From the NCBI RefSeq assembly GCF_030269485.1, contig NZ_BSTL01000008.1, forward strand, positions 310,197-374,196: 64,000 bases of DNA, in the 5' to 3' direction. A program made the position numbers and the translations under genes. Positions 46,201-53,516 of the stretch are shown piece after piece; position 1 is the stretch's first letter; every line of letters starts with the position of its first letter. The stretch is from Actinoplanes sp. NBRC 103695. Its GTDB lineage: Bacteria; Actinomycetota; Actinomycetes; Mycobacteriales; Micromonosporaceae. A model generated the notes under the pieces. It did not search any database. It was given only the letters and a program-made list of their open reading frames with translations, and had not been told where the DNA came from.

Positions 46201-46355
46201 CCGACCGGGTTGGGCGAGTTGCTGTCGTCGGTGCCGATCAGCGGGTTGACGTACTGGGTGAGGGGAAGATCAGCGGCCTGGGCCGGGTTCGCGGTGATAG
46301 CGAGGCCGCCGAGGGTGAGGACGAGAGAGGCGAGACAAGCGAGCGTACGACGCAT
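43263..46355 (-). CDS. Secreted GH92 alpha-mannosidase with two F5/8-type C domains
   Basis: Encodes 1030 residues. A Sec signal peptide (cleavage expected after ANPAQA, about residue 28) precedes a GH92 catalytic region (about 30-730) that starts QYVNPLIGTDDSNSPNP and contains the family motifs YIGNEPEHNVPWTYNY (acid Glu) and GNDDLGATSAWYVWSALGLYPV (base region). Two C-terminal discoidin/F5-8C modules follow at about 748-893 and 894-1030, each with Cys pairs and an YELE-type end, likely glycan binding. GH92 enzymes remove alpha-mannose with calcium. ATG 46355 is preferred for its AAGGA eight bases upstream. Confidence 0.95.
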   Translation of the reverse strand: MRRTLACLASLVLTLGGLAITANPAQAADLPLTQYVNPLIGTDDSNSPNPVGGGAGGSTFPGATVPFGMVQFSPDTPTGSPSGYRDRDRTIESFSLTHFNGAGCPNNEDLPILPITGNLGNSPGNSWTSYASAYTKSNEVAQAGYYSNRLDKYSTDVELSATKRTGAMRLTFPATTAARVLINASRSATGDRAGNVTIAGNRVYGEHTAGGFCGGGTFPMYFSIQFDRTPSGVGTFNGGTVNNGATSVSGNQAGAFVTFDTTGNQVVNATVGISFVSVANAQANATAEAGALNTVRTNADAAWNTALNRVQATGGSTTDLQKFYTALYHVLQNPNLSSDTNGQYRGFDQAVHTASHPVYQNYSGWDIYRSWASLVALIAPDVMTDIVKSMVLDGQQGGLLPKWSHQTREDFVMPGDPGPIIVGSAYAFGVRGFDTAAALDLMKKSVAGGGQQGYVLRGNYATYNANRYIPGNPSETLEYASSDFAIAQFAKALGDTATYNSASTRSQNWRMIFNGESSYIHTRDTGFTWPLNPAQENPYVEGNAAQYTWMVPHNLGGLVTAMGGPATAAQRLDHHFTELNGGLVRPYFYIGNEPEHNVPWTYNYARKPAGASDAVRRVMSESFTTGAGGLPGNDDLGATSAWYVWSALGLYPVTPGADTLALHGALFPSAVIKRSAGDITITGGSSANRFVQSVTLGGSAVARSWIRYGDIATGGTLAFTQGASASTWGTRAEDVPPSFADGATQPPAEPDLGPNLLQGKTVTGSAGCNTAEAAGKAVDGAIRGNSKWCSSTTPLTAQADLGSAQTVSAFVVKHAGLGGEGTNWNTGAFSLSTSTDGTTWSNAITVSGSRASRSYLPIPPRTARYVRLDISAAANDGSGTARIYELEAYGQPTGDVALRRTATADSSCTGEAPDRAVNGSWLAGWTDKWCSTGGTKWLQVDLGAKQRVGSVVIRHAGAGGEYPAWNTRDFDLQTSDDGSTWTTRSQIRGNTADSTTTSIGVDARYVRLNVVTPANDGNTAARIYELEVRA

Positions 46356-46401
46356 GGGAGCCGTCCTTGACATCGTTGTCACCGATTGGTGAATGTCTAT
46401 A

Positions 46402-46429
46402 GAACTACACCTCCATAGAGCACTGTCAA
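46402..46429 (-). promoter_or_regulatory. Candidate promoter of the GH92 gene
   Basis: On the minus strand TTGACA (46424-46429, perfect -35) is followed after 16 bases by TAGTTC (46402-46407) as a weak -10. The spacer is markedly AT-rich for this genome. Confidence 0.4.
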
Positions 46430-46447
46430 TACTGTTAACTGGGCGGC

Positions 46448-47233
46448 ATGCGGATTGTGATCACGGGTGCGACCGGTCACCTCGGGCGGCGGCTGGTGGC
46501 GCGGGGTGCGGCCGCCGGGCATGACGTGGTGGGGACGTCGCGATCACTCGGGCTGGACATCCGGTCGCGCGCCGCGGTCGGCGCGTTCCTGGCCGAGGCC
46601 CGGCCGGAAGCGGTGATCCATACGGCATCGGCCCGTACCGACTGGGCCGTGATGGCTGACGGCGCCGCGCATGTCGCCGCGTTCCATGCCAGGCTGGTCC
46701 ACGTCTCCAGCGACGCGATCTTCAGTGGGCGAGCGTCCGAATACGATGAATCGGAAATGCCGGACCCGGTCTACACCTATGGAGCTGCCAAGGCCGCCGG
46801 CGAGACCGCGGTGCGGGCTCTGAACCCCGGCGCGGCCGTCGTGCGCACCTCGCTGATCCTCGGCGGGGACGGCACGCACGAGACCCTGGTCCACGACCTG
46901 ATCGCCGGCCGTGCGGACGGCGCCCTCTTCACCGACATGATCCGCAAGCCGGTGCACGTCGACGACCTCGCCGACGCGCTCCTCGAACTCGCCGGATCCG
47001 ACTACGCGGGCATCCTCAACGTGGCCGGCCCCGACCCGATCAACCGCTACGACCTCGGCGTCCGCGTCGCGCATCGGGACGGCCTCGACGCCTCCGCGCT
47101 CAAGGCCGCCAGCATCGCCGACCTCGGCCTGCGCCTGCCCACCGACGTGCGGCTGAATGTCACGAAGGCCCGGACGGTGCTCAGGACGCGGCTGCGCGGC
47201 GTGAACGAGTTCCTGCCCGCCGGTACGCGCTGA
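46448..47233 (+). CDS. RmlD-like NAD-dependent sugar reductase/epimerase
   Basis: Encodes 261 residues of the extended SDR family. It begins RIVITGATGHLGRRLVARGA (nucleotide-binding GxxGxxG) and has SSDAIFSGRASEYDESE followed by YTYGAAKAAGE (catalytic Tyr-x3-Lys), as in dTDP-4-dehydrorhamnose reductases. The C-terminal part is short. There are no other rhamnose genes nearby, so its substrate is open. Its 3' end overlaps a truncated glycosylase gene on the other strand. Confidence 0.88.
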   Translation: MRIVITGATGHLGRRLVARGAAAGHDVVGTSRSLGLDIRSRAAVGAFLAEARPEAVIHTASARTDWAVMADGAAHVAAFHARLVHVSSDAIFSGRASEYDESEMPDPVYTYGAAKAAGETAVRALNPGAAVVRTSLILGGDGTHETLVHDLIAGRADGALFTDMIRKPVHVDDLADALLELAGSDYAGILNVAGPDPINRYDLGVRVAHRDGLDASALKAASIADLGLRLPTDVRLNVTKARTVLRTRLRGVNEFLPAGTR

Positions 47234-47570
47234 CCGTCGGGTCGCCCTTCGCCCAGAACCGCCACGTCACGTCGTGTGCGCTGGTCGCACCGACGCGCGG
47301 TCCCGCCTCGACCTCGCTGGCCGAGCCAACCGGCGGCGGCGTGAGCAGGGCCGATCCCGTGCCGTCGATCAGCGACGTGCCGTACGCCGACTTGTCCAGC
47401 CCGGGCACCTGCATCAGCTTGGCCGGCCCGCGCGCCAGATCGTGATCCCCGCGCGCGGCCGGCCGCCGCTGCCGAGCGGTTTCCAGACCGTCGATCACGG
47501 CCCCGGCCCGCAACAGCACAGCGGCCGCGTCGCCTTCCGGCCCGCACACGACGTTGGCGCAGAAGCGCAT
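47181..47570 (-). pseudogene. 3-methyladenine DNA glycosylase (AAG family), N-terminus missing
   Basis: The frame encodes the C-terminal 129 residues of an AAG-type glycosylase: RFCANVVCGPEGDAAAVLLRAG, DLARGPAKLMQVPGLD and VTWRFWAKGDPTVS. The first 80 or so residues, including the catalytic Glu region (normally VEVEAYLG-like) and the Tyr hairpin before G-M-H-F, are absent. A TAG precedes the ATG by 12 bases. Homology breaks at about 47572, where another truncated frame begins on the other strand. Confidence 0.75.
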
Positions 47571-47781
47571 GCCGCAACTCTCCTACGCTCACGACGTACA
47601 TCAGATCGACGGTGACCTCGACAAGATCCTCGACCTTGTGATGGCCGTCGCCAAGAACCCCGCCGCCCGGGACTGCCCGCAGTCGATCTTCGACGCGGCG
47701 CGGCCGGACTGCACCGGCCCGGCACCTGGTGTCCGCGTCAGGGCGAGCAGCGGGCTCCTTCATGAATCGCTGAGGATTTGA
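47569..47781 (+). pseudogene. Fragment of an unrecognised gene starting at the same breakpoint
   Basis: About 70 residues (LSYAHDVHQIDGDLDKILDL, VMAVAKNPAARDC) with strongly G/C-biased third positions, which supports coding origin. It starts exactly where the glycosylase fragment on the opposite strand stops matching its family, so its own 5' end is probably lost too. No family recognised. Confidence 0.4.
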
Positions 47782-48017
47782 GGAACCGGGCGAGGTGAGT
47801 GGCGGGTGTTCGCCTGCCGCGGGACTTCGACACGTAGTCGGTACGGACGGCGCGGTGGTCTCAGCCCTGCCGCACGACCATGCGCGACGATTGCTGACCC
47901 CCGGCGTAGCGCCGCGTCACGGACCAGGCGACGGCTGCGCGCACGCTCGGCGGCAGATGAGGATGCTGGCAGCATGTCGGCTCGCTGATGCGCTCTGCCG
48001 CTGGCTACGGTTCGGTG
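47782..48017. other. Spacer without a supported gene
   Basis: Mixed-composition sequence before the sulfotransferase frame. A word cggcagatgagga near 47951 recurs at about 49633 in another spacer of this accessory stretch. Nothing else seen. Confidence 0.5.
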
Positions 48018-48735
48018 ATGATTGTGTGGGTTGCGTCGTTTCCTCGTTCTGGCAACACCTTCCTGCGGATCGTCCTCCACAGGCTGTATGGCGTCAGAAC
48101 CTCGACGGTCTATGACGTTGACGGTGTTGCTGAGCGCCTCGGGAAGGATTTGATCGGGTTCACCGATCGACCAGGAAGCCTTTCTGAGATGCGGGCGACC
48201 GACGAGCTGCATTTCGTCAAAACCCACCGGCAGCATGATGCCGACGTCGACGAGGACGATCGGGCGATCTGCCTGGTGCGAGACGGCCGTGACGCCTTGG
48301 TCTCGTGGGCCCGCCAAGCGAGCGAGGAAGACCCGAACACCTACAGGGCCGAACTGAGGTCGAAGATTCTGCGAGTGAGCGCGTCCGGAACCGGAAAGTT
48401 GGGGATCCAACGTTCTCAGCTGGCTGCGACCGTCGGCGCCGCATCGTGTGGTCCTGCGGTACGAGGATCTGATTCGTGACCCGCATGCGGCGGTCACTCC
48501 GGTCATCGCCACGGTGGCCCCCGCGCTTGGTCTGCGGCCGGACGCTGCCATTCCATCTCTCGACGAGCTGAGGGGGCAGGACGACCTGTTCTTCCGCCGA
48601 GGTCGCACCGGCAGCCATCAGGACGAGTTGCCCGTCGAGTTGCACCAGCTGTTCTGGTCGCGGGTCGACAACCAGGCGGCGATGGACCTACTCGGCTATC
48701 CCAGGCCCGACGACGGTGAAGCCTGGAAGCACTAA
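48018..48735 (+). pseudogene. Sulfotransferase-domain gene with a frameshift
   Basis: The first frame from ATG 48018 reads VWVASFPRSGNTFLRIVLHRLYG (5'-phosphosulfate loop) and later DRAICLVRDGRDALVSWARQ (3'-phosphate site), both hallmarks of PAPS-dependent sulfotransferases. After about 48379-48400 homology continues one frame over: SWGSNVLSWLRPSAPHRVVL then RYEDLIRDP and DDLFFRRGRTGSHQDELP, ending at 48735. A stop at 48376 in the second frame limits the shift position. Without the shift it would be about 240 residues. Likely a pseudogene, though a sequencing error cannot be excluded. Confidence 0.8.
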
Positions 48736-48838
48736 CCTGCGCGCGGATCGCGCCTGAGAGTGCGGCGGCGGATCCCCGTCGTCGTCTCCTCAGGCGTTTC
48801 CGATTGAGGATTACGACGGCTTCTTTAGGATGGCCGGC

Positions 48839-49369
48839 ATGGGTGACCAGCAAAGGTTCAGTGCGGAGACACATGTTGACGCGCACCAGTTCCTGCTGTC
48901 GGATTTTCCTGTCTCGTTCGACGAGCCGCCCGTGCCGGCCAACGGCCTTTTCAGCGTTCTGCCAGGGGAAATGGTCGTCTACGTCGGAGCGAGCAGCGGT
49001 GCCGTGACCGTCACCGTCGAGCCGCGATACAACCCCCCTGAGGCAGTCGAGCTTGACGAGTGGGAAGAGGTCGCCGAGGCCGACGTGGACGTTCCGAACG
49101 GCCAGCTCGGCGTCCGAGCGATCATGGCGGAATCGCCGGACCTGCCACTTCTTTCCGCTCACGGCCCCGGTCTGTACCGAGCGCGAGTGCACGCCCGCGG
49201 CCGGGACATCGCCTTCGACGTCGTTGCCTTCGAAGCCGTCGAGGACTACCTGCTCCAAGCATGGCCGAGTACCACCGGCGGCGAGGAGCACGTCTTCAAG
49301 GCCTCAGATGCCCGGGGTCACCGGTTGCGCCAGCAGGGGTTTGCGGTAGGGGATGATCACTTCGGATAG
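48839..49369 (+). CDS. Protein of unknown function, predicted beta-sandwich
   Basis: Encodes 176 residues from ATG 48839 (AGGA nine bases upstream; ATG 48830 also possible). Composition is acidic and strand-rich: FSAETHVDAHQFLLSDFPVS, LPGEMVVYVGASSGAVTVTV, then GLYRARVHARGRDIAFDVVAF. I have an impression of a family widespread in Streptomyces-like genomes near toxin-immunity or nuclease-inhibitor genes, but cannot name it. No membrane segment or catalytic motif is visible. Confidence 0.65.
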   Translation: MGDQQRFSAETHVDAHQFLLSDFPVSFDEPPVPANGLFSVLPGEMVVYVGASSGAVTVTVEPRYNPPEAVELDEWEEVAEADVDVPNGQLGVRAIMAESPDLPLLSAHGPGLYRARVHARGRDIAFDVVAFEAVEDYLLQAWPSTTGGEEHVFKASDARGHRLRQQGFAVGDDHFG

Positions 49370-49725
49370 TGACGGCTGTTGCGGAGCCGCCTGCGATGCA
49401 CACTGCGGCTAGATAGAGTGCGGCTCGTGGCTGCGCCCGGGTCCGGTCGCGCCTATTCAGGGTGCCGTTCGTGCATCACGCGTGCGACCGCCCCGTGAGT
49501 CGCCTCGTACTGCTACCGGTTCGGCCTACGGCCTCGGGCGCCCCGGTGCGCCTGTTGTCGGGACCTGACGATTGTCACATGTAACCCGTTGACGCGATAG
49601 CCGATTGGCGTCCATCGTGGTCGCTCGGTCAGCGGCAGATGAGGACGCTGCGGTGGTGACCATGAATACGAATGCACCGTTCAGTGACGGCTGATCGGGA
49701 TTATCGAGTCGGGCTCTATCCGGTG
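49370..49725. other. Spacer without a supported gene
   Basis: 356 bases with lower third-position bias in all frames. It contains a second copy of cggcagatgagga (about 49633). No gene, tRNA or convincing terminator seen. Confidence 0.6.
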
Positions 49726-50490
49726 TCAGGTCAGATGCACGCCTAGTCCGGTCAAGCCTGGCGCCACATCCGGCCGGAGCACCAATTTCTCGTCGTAATC
49801 TCCACTACTTTGCGTCCGATATGGGATTGGTTCGGCCGTAGGTATCGCGAGTAGACGCTCGCGCAACTCCTTGGCGGCGGCGTCGCCTTCCGCGGGTGTA
49901 AATCGGTCAGCGCCAGACATCAACACCGGGGGAAGCACTTCCGCCCCCGCGTAGAACAGCATGCCGTGCTGCAGCGGGAACAGTAGTTCGTCGATGCTTC
50001 CGTGAATGCCTCGCTCGCCGTACAACCACGTAGGACCGCCCATCGTCACCACCGCCAGCGCGCGTTTGCCGGCAAGAAACCCATCTCCGTAACCGATCCA
50101 TTCGCCGTGCGGGCCACGCTTGCCGTATGCGTAACCTTGATGCCAGATCCGATCGAACCAACCTTTGAGGATGGCAGGCATTCCGAACCACCACATCGGG
50201 AACTGCACGATGATCGTGTCCGCCCGGTTGATCTTCTGCTGTTCGGCTCGGATGTCCGGAGTCAGCCCGCCGCTTTGATAGGCCTTTTCTGCTGCTGAAG
50301 CGACGTGAAATCGCAGCGCCGGGTCGTGGGCGTAGCTCGCCGCATCGACGACGGGGTTCCAGCCCATCGCGTAGAGGTCCGAGATCTCGACCTCATGGCC
50401 TGCGACGCGGAGTTCGCGCTGGCCCTCCGCCGCTAGGAATCCGCTCAGTGAGCGAGGTTCGGGGTGGGCCAGGATCCAGAGAACGTTCAT
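49726..50490 (-). CDS. NAD(P)H dehydrogenase (quinone)-type flavoprotein
   Basis: Encodes 254 residues with a flavodoxin-like fold of the NQO1/KefF/MdaB group: NVLWILAHPEPRSLSGFLAAEGQ, DLYAMGWNPVVDAASY, IIVQFPMWWFGMPAILKGWFDRIWHQGYAY (flavin and quinone site) and VVTMGGPTWLYG. It reduces quinones or related electrophiles by two electrons. ATG 50490 matches family starts; 50502 is an alternative. Third-position G/C bias is weaker than in core genes. Divergent from a GlxA-type regulator by 71 bases with a palindrome between. Confidence 0.9.
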   Translation of the reverse strand: MNVLWILAHPEPRSLSGFLAAEGQRELRVAGHEVEISDLYAMGWNPVVDAASYAHDPALRFHVASAAEKAYQSGGLTPDIRAEQQKINRADTIIVQFPMWWFGMPAILKGWFDRIWHQGYAYGKRGPHGEWIGYGDGFLAGKRALAVVTMGGPTWLYGERGIHGSIDELLFPLQHGMLFYAGAEVLPPVLMSGADRFTPAEGDAAAKELRERLLAIPTAEPIPYRTQSSGDYDEKLVLRPDVAPGLTGLGVHLT

Positions 50491-50527
50491 GAGGTTGATC
50501 ATCCAAGGGCGGGATCACCGCGACGAC

Positions 50528-50541
50528 TGGCCCGAAGGCCA
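50528..50541. promoter_or_regulatory. Palindrome between the flavoprotein and GlxA-type regulator
   Basis: TGGCC-cgaa-GGCCA, perfect 5-bp arms, 20 bases before the regulator ATG, in a 71-bp divergent spacer. Likely operator by position. Confidence 0.5.
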
Positions 50542-50561
50542 ACATGTGCGAAGATCGGGCC

Positions 50562-51548
50562 ATGACCGGCTTTGTTGGCGACGGCCGCCACCGCGTGGCG
50601 GTCCTGGCCCGAGACGGCGTGCTGCCCTTCGAGCTCAGCATCGTCCATCGACTGTTCGGCCAGGCCTGCGGGCCTGATGGCGCTGCACTCTACGAGGTCG
50701 TGACCTGCACTCTTGTCCCTGGCGAGATCCGAACGGATGCCGATTTCACCATCACCGTCACGTGCGGCCCCGAGGCGCTTGCCGAGGCTGACACCGTCGT
50801 CGTCCCAGGATCGGACGTTGACTACGAACCCCACGCCGGTTACCTCGAGCCGTCGCTCGCCGACGGGCTCGCGAGGATCCGACCTGGCAAGCGAATCGCC
50901 TCAATCTGTACGGGATCCTTCGTACTCGCCGCAGCGGGACTGCTCGACGGACGGCGGGCAGCCACTCACTGGCGCTCGTCGGCACAGGCACGGGAGCGTT
51001 TTCCCGACGTCACGTTCGACCTCGATGTCCTATACGCCGATGACGGCGGCGTTCTCACCTCGGCCGGCGCGGCAGCGGGAATCGACCTATGCCTGCACAT
51101 GATTCGTACCGACCACGGCGCCGCAGTGGCGAATGACGTGGCCCGCGGCACGGTTGTTCCGCCGCACCGCGAAGGCGGGCAGGCGCAGTATCTCAATCGG
51201 CCGGTGCCGGATCCCCGAATCTCGTCCACCGGTCGGGCGCGCGAATGGGCGCTCGCGAACCTGCACCAGCCGGTTACGCTGCGAGAACTAGCAGCCCAAG
51301 AATCAACGAGCACGCGGACGTTCACCCGGCGCTTCCGCGACGAGATCGGTACCTCACCAGGGCGATGGCTAACGCAGCAGCGCGTCGAACGCGCCTGCGC
51401 TCTCCTGGAAAGCACCGACCTGCCTATCGACGAAATCGCCGCCTCCACCGGGTTCGGCACGGCCGGGTCAATGCGGTTACACCTCCAGGCCGAACTGGGC
51501 ATATCGCCCAGCGCCTACCGCACCACATTCCGCGGACGCGACCGCTAG
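50562..51548 (+). CDS. GlxA-type regulator: DJ-1/PfpI domain plus AraC HTH
   Basis: Encodes 328 residues. Residues about 10-180 are a DJ-1/PfpI domain (VAVLARDGVLPFELSIVHRLFG, IASICTGSFVLAAAGLLDGRRAATHW with the conserved Cys elbow). Residues about 220-325 hold two AraC helix-turn-helices (QPVTLRELAAQESTSTRTFTRRFRDEIGTSPGRWLTQQRVERA, LPIDEIAASTGFGTAGSMRLHL). Such proteins regulate amine or aldehyde metabolism and nearby oxidoreductases. It probably controls the divergent flavoprotein. Confidence 0.92.
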   Translation: MTGFVGDGRHRVAVLARDGVLPFELSIVHRLFGQACGPDGAALYEVVTCTLVPGEIRTDADFTITVTCGPEALAEADTVVVPGSDVDYEPHAGYLEPSLADGLARIRPGKRIASICTGSFVLAAAGLLDGRRAATHWRSSAQARERFPDVTFDLDVLYADDGGVLTSAGAAAGIDLCLHMIRTDHGAAVANDVARGTVVPPHREGGQAQYLNRPVPDPRISSTGRAREWALANLHQPVTLRELAAQESTSTRTFTRRFRDEIGTSPGRWLTQQRVERACALLESTDLPIDEIAASTGFGTAGSMRLHLQAELGISPSAYRTTFRGRDR

Positions 51549-52217
51549 CCCGGATGGACGTTCCCGGAACGACACTCAATGAAGTTTCGGGTGAACTGTC
51601 ATCGGCAAGACAGTGCGGCTGCCAACAGCACGGCAGCGCGACGCGAAGGGGTGTTCGAGTGTGCCCTCGGACCGCTCTCACGATCAAACTTCGCGCCGGT
51701 TGCCATCACTGATAGAGCGACTCGGCGAATGTCGAGGCCTTCCACCGCGGGCCCATCCGCTTCCGCGAGATCGTCAACGACTATCTCCGGCCAGGCCGGT
51801 AGCTGCCGAGCGTTCGTGCAGTTTGGGAACGGGCCGCGAGATCATCTGTGTCATCACGCCGTTCAGTCCGGATTGGTGCATCGAGGTGTCGCACTGCTAA
51901 CCAGCCCACAAATGTGATCTCTCCGTGTCGATGGTGACGTTGGTGAAAAGTTTGTGAGTGGGTGAGATCGGCGACGACTCGCGCCCGGTCTGGAGGTCCT
52001 GATTGGACGCGATCAGGATCCGATAGATCGTCATCTTGAGGAGTTGATCGAGTGCCCGCAGCTGAGCTGCGAAAGTTCGATAAGACGGTGGTCCAGAGTT
52101 CTTCGTACTGACAAACCCGGCGACCACGTCTGACGTAAACCTGTCAGAGTTTCCTGGCAACCGTTCGCGGCGGTTCTCCTAGGCTAAGAGTCAATCTAGG
52201 ACTTGGGGGCCGATAGG
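51549..52217. other. Long spacer with no convincing gene
   Basis: Nothing matches a known family. A minus-strand frame at 51897-52160 (87 codons) and several plus-strand frames exist, with poor codon bias. A short well-biased stretch at 51728-51802 (NVEAFHRGPIRFREIVNDYL) may be a gene remnant. Sequence is less GC-rich than the core, especially 51900-52200. Confidence 0.55.
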
Positions 52218-53201
52218 ATGGCCAAGAGGAAACGGGCCCGACGACCGAAAGCGCCCGTCGTACCGGCCTCGCCGCCGACACCTGCTACACGCAGAAGAAT
52301 CCCCGGGTGGCTCGTTGCCACCCTGAGCGCGGTCCTTGCAACAGCGATCTCGGCAGTGGCCGCTACGGTGGTGTATCAGCTGGTCAACGTGACAGGAGCT
52401 AAGGACGACCTGCGGGATAAGGTCGGAGGCCAGCCTCGGCCCGTCCAATCGCTACCGCCGTCCCTGCCGACAGGATCCGGCCTGCGTGTCTCCGTGCTTG
52501 ATATCGAAGGTAACGATGGCGGTTCCTCCGTGGTGTTCCCCGCCAGAGGTGTGACCGCATCGCGCAAATTCATCGACGCAGAGGCTCAGCCCTCCTTTCG
52601 AGACATGATCGCAGCGGGTGGCTTCGCCGTCGATGCACTCCAGCTGCGCGTGTCACTCGAAGGGCTGCGCAACCAGCGTATTACGGTTCACAATGTTCGA
52701 GTGAGCGGCCTGCGCCGCGAAGACATACCTACCGGGGCTCTCGTGAAAATCCCCGGCCAAGGCGTCCCCACCAACCAGATGGCCTTCGCGATGGACGCTG
52801 CCAAGCCGGTCGCGCATCAGGTGGTCGAGGGTGTCGAGGTCGACCGGGCCTTCTTCGACAACGAGTTCATCGACCTGGCGGACGGTGAGAAGACCGTTCT
52901 CGTGTTGAGATTCCATACCGAGTTGTGGGCGTACGCCTTCGATGTCGCTATCGACTACGAGATTGGCGGACGGTTGCTGACGCAGCCCGTTCCACGCACC
53001 ACCGACCAGCCGTACCGGGTGGCTGCTGGCGTCTGCTTCGGCGACAGCTTCCTGGCCAAGCTGTCCTCAGCGGACAGGCAGCGGCTGGGTTCATTGCGGT
53101 ACAACGAGATCAGCGAGGTTGCGGGCATGGCCGTTGAGGCGGACGGCTCTCAGCATTACCGCATGGAGCGTGCCGATCCAGCCCGACACTGCGCTGGATG
53201 A
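52218..53201 (+). CDS. Single-pass membrane protein of unknown function
   Basis: Encodes 327 residues from ATG 52218. A basic cytoplasmic N-terminus (MAKRKRARRPKAP) precedes one transmembrane helix at about 31-56 (WLVATLSAVLATAISAVAAT), then about 270 residues outside. The outer part is strand-rich (GLRVSVLDIEGNDGGSSVVF, VDALQLRVSLEGLRNQRITVHNVRV, TVLVLRFHTELWAYAFDVAIDYEIGG). I do not recognise it. Codon bias is weaker than the core. It stands alone in the accessory stretch. Confidence 0.75.
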   Translation: MAKRKRARRPKAPVVPASPPTPATRRRIPGWLVATLSAVLATAISAVAATVVYQLVNVTGAKDDLRDKVGGQPRPVQSLPPSLPTGSGLRVSVLDIEGNDGGSSVVFPARGVTASRKFIDAEAQPSFRDMIAAGGFAVDALQLRVSLEGLRNQRITVHNVRVSGLRREDIPTGALVKIPGQGVPTNQMAFAMDAAKPVAHQVVEGVEVDRAFFDNEFIDLADGEKTVLVLRFHTELWAYAFDVAIDYEIGGRLLTQPVPRTTDQPYRVAAGVCFGDSFLAKLSSADRQRLGSLRYNEISEVAGMAVEADGSQHYRMERADPARHCAG

Positions 53202-53516
53202 CTCTGGCTCGAGCCCTGGCGAACCCTGACCGCGCCGTCGATCCAGCCGGTCCAGTATCCGTCTACCGGCCATTTCAGATGCTCGGCGCGCGGGTGATCA
53301 GCGCCCGAACCTCCCAGCGTTCTAGCTCTGTGCTCGCGCCCTGTGCCTGCAGCCGGATCGCGCCGGGAGCGGCAAGGCGCGAGCGGCCGGCCCGATGGGC
53401 CCCTTGAAGACGATCGAAAGTCTCGTCGCTGCTGAAGCCCAGCACTTTCTAGATCCGGGGTGCCCTCGGCCCGCCTTCATCGGTGTATCGAGGCTGAGTG
53501 ATCCGGGCGGAAAGAG
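53202..53516. other. Spacer without a supported gene
   Basis: 315 bases between convergent genes. No frame shows domain-like sequence, and no strong hairpin terminator was found. Confidence 0.55.

Noticed and set aside
48376..48400. Programmed frameshift in the sulfotransferase gene
   Set aside because: No slippery heptamer, stimulatory hairpin or family precedent; random mutation or sequence error is simpler.
51897..52160. 87-codon minus-strand frame in the long spacer
   Set aside because: Third-position bias is unlike real genes here, and there is no ribosome site or recognisable family; kept only as a note in the spacer entry.
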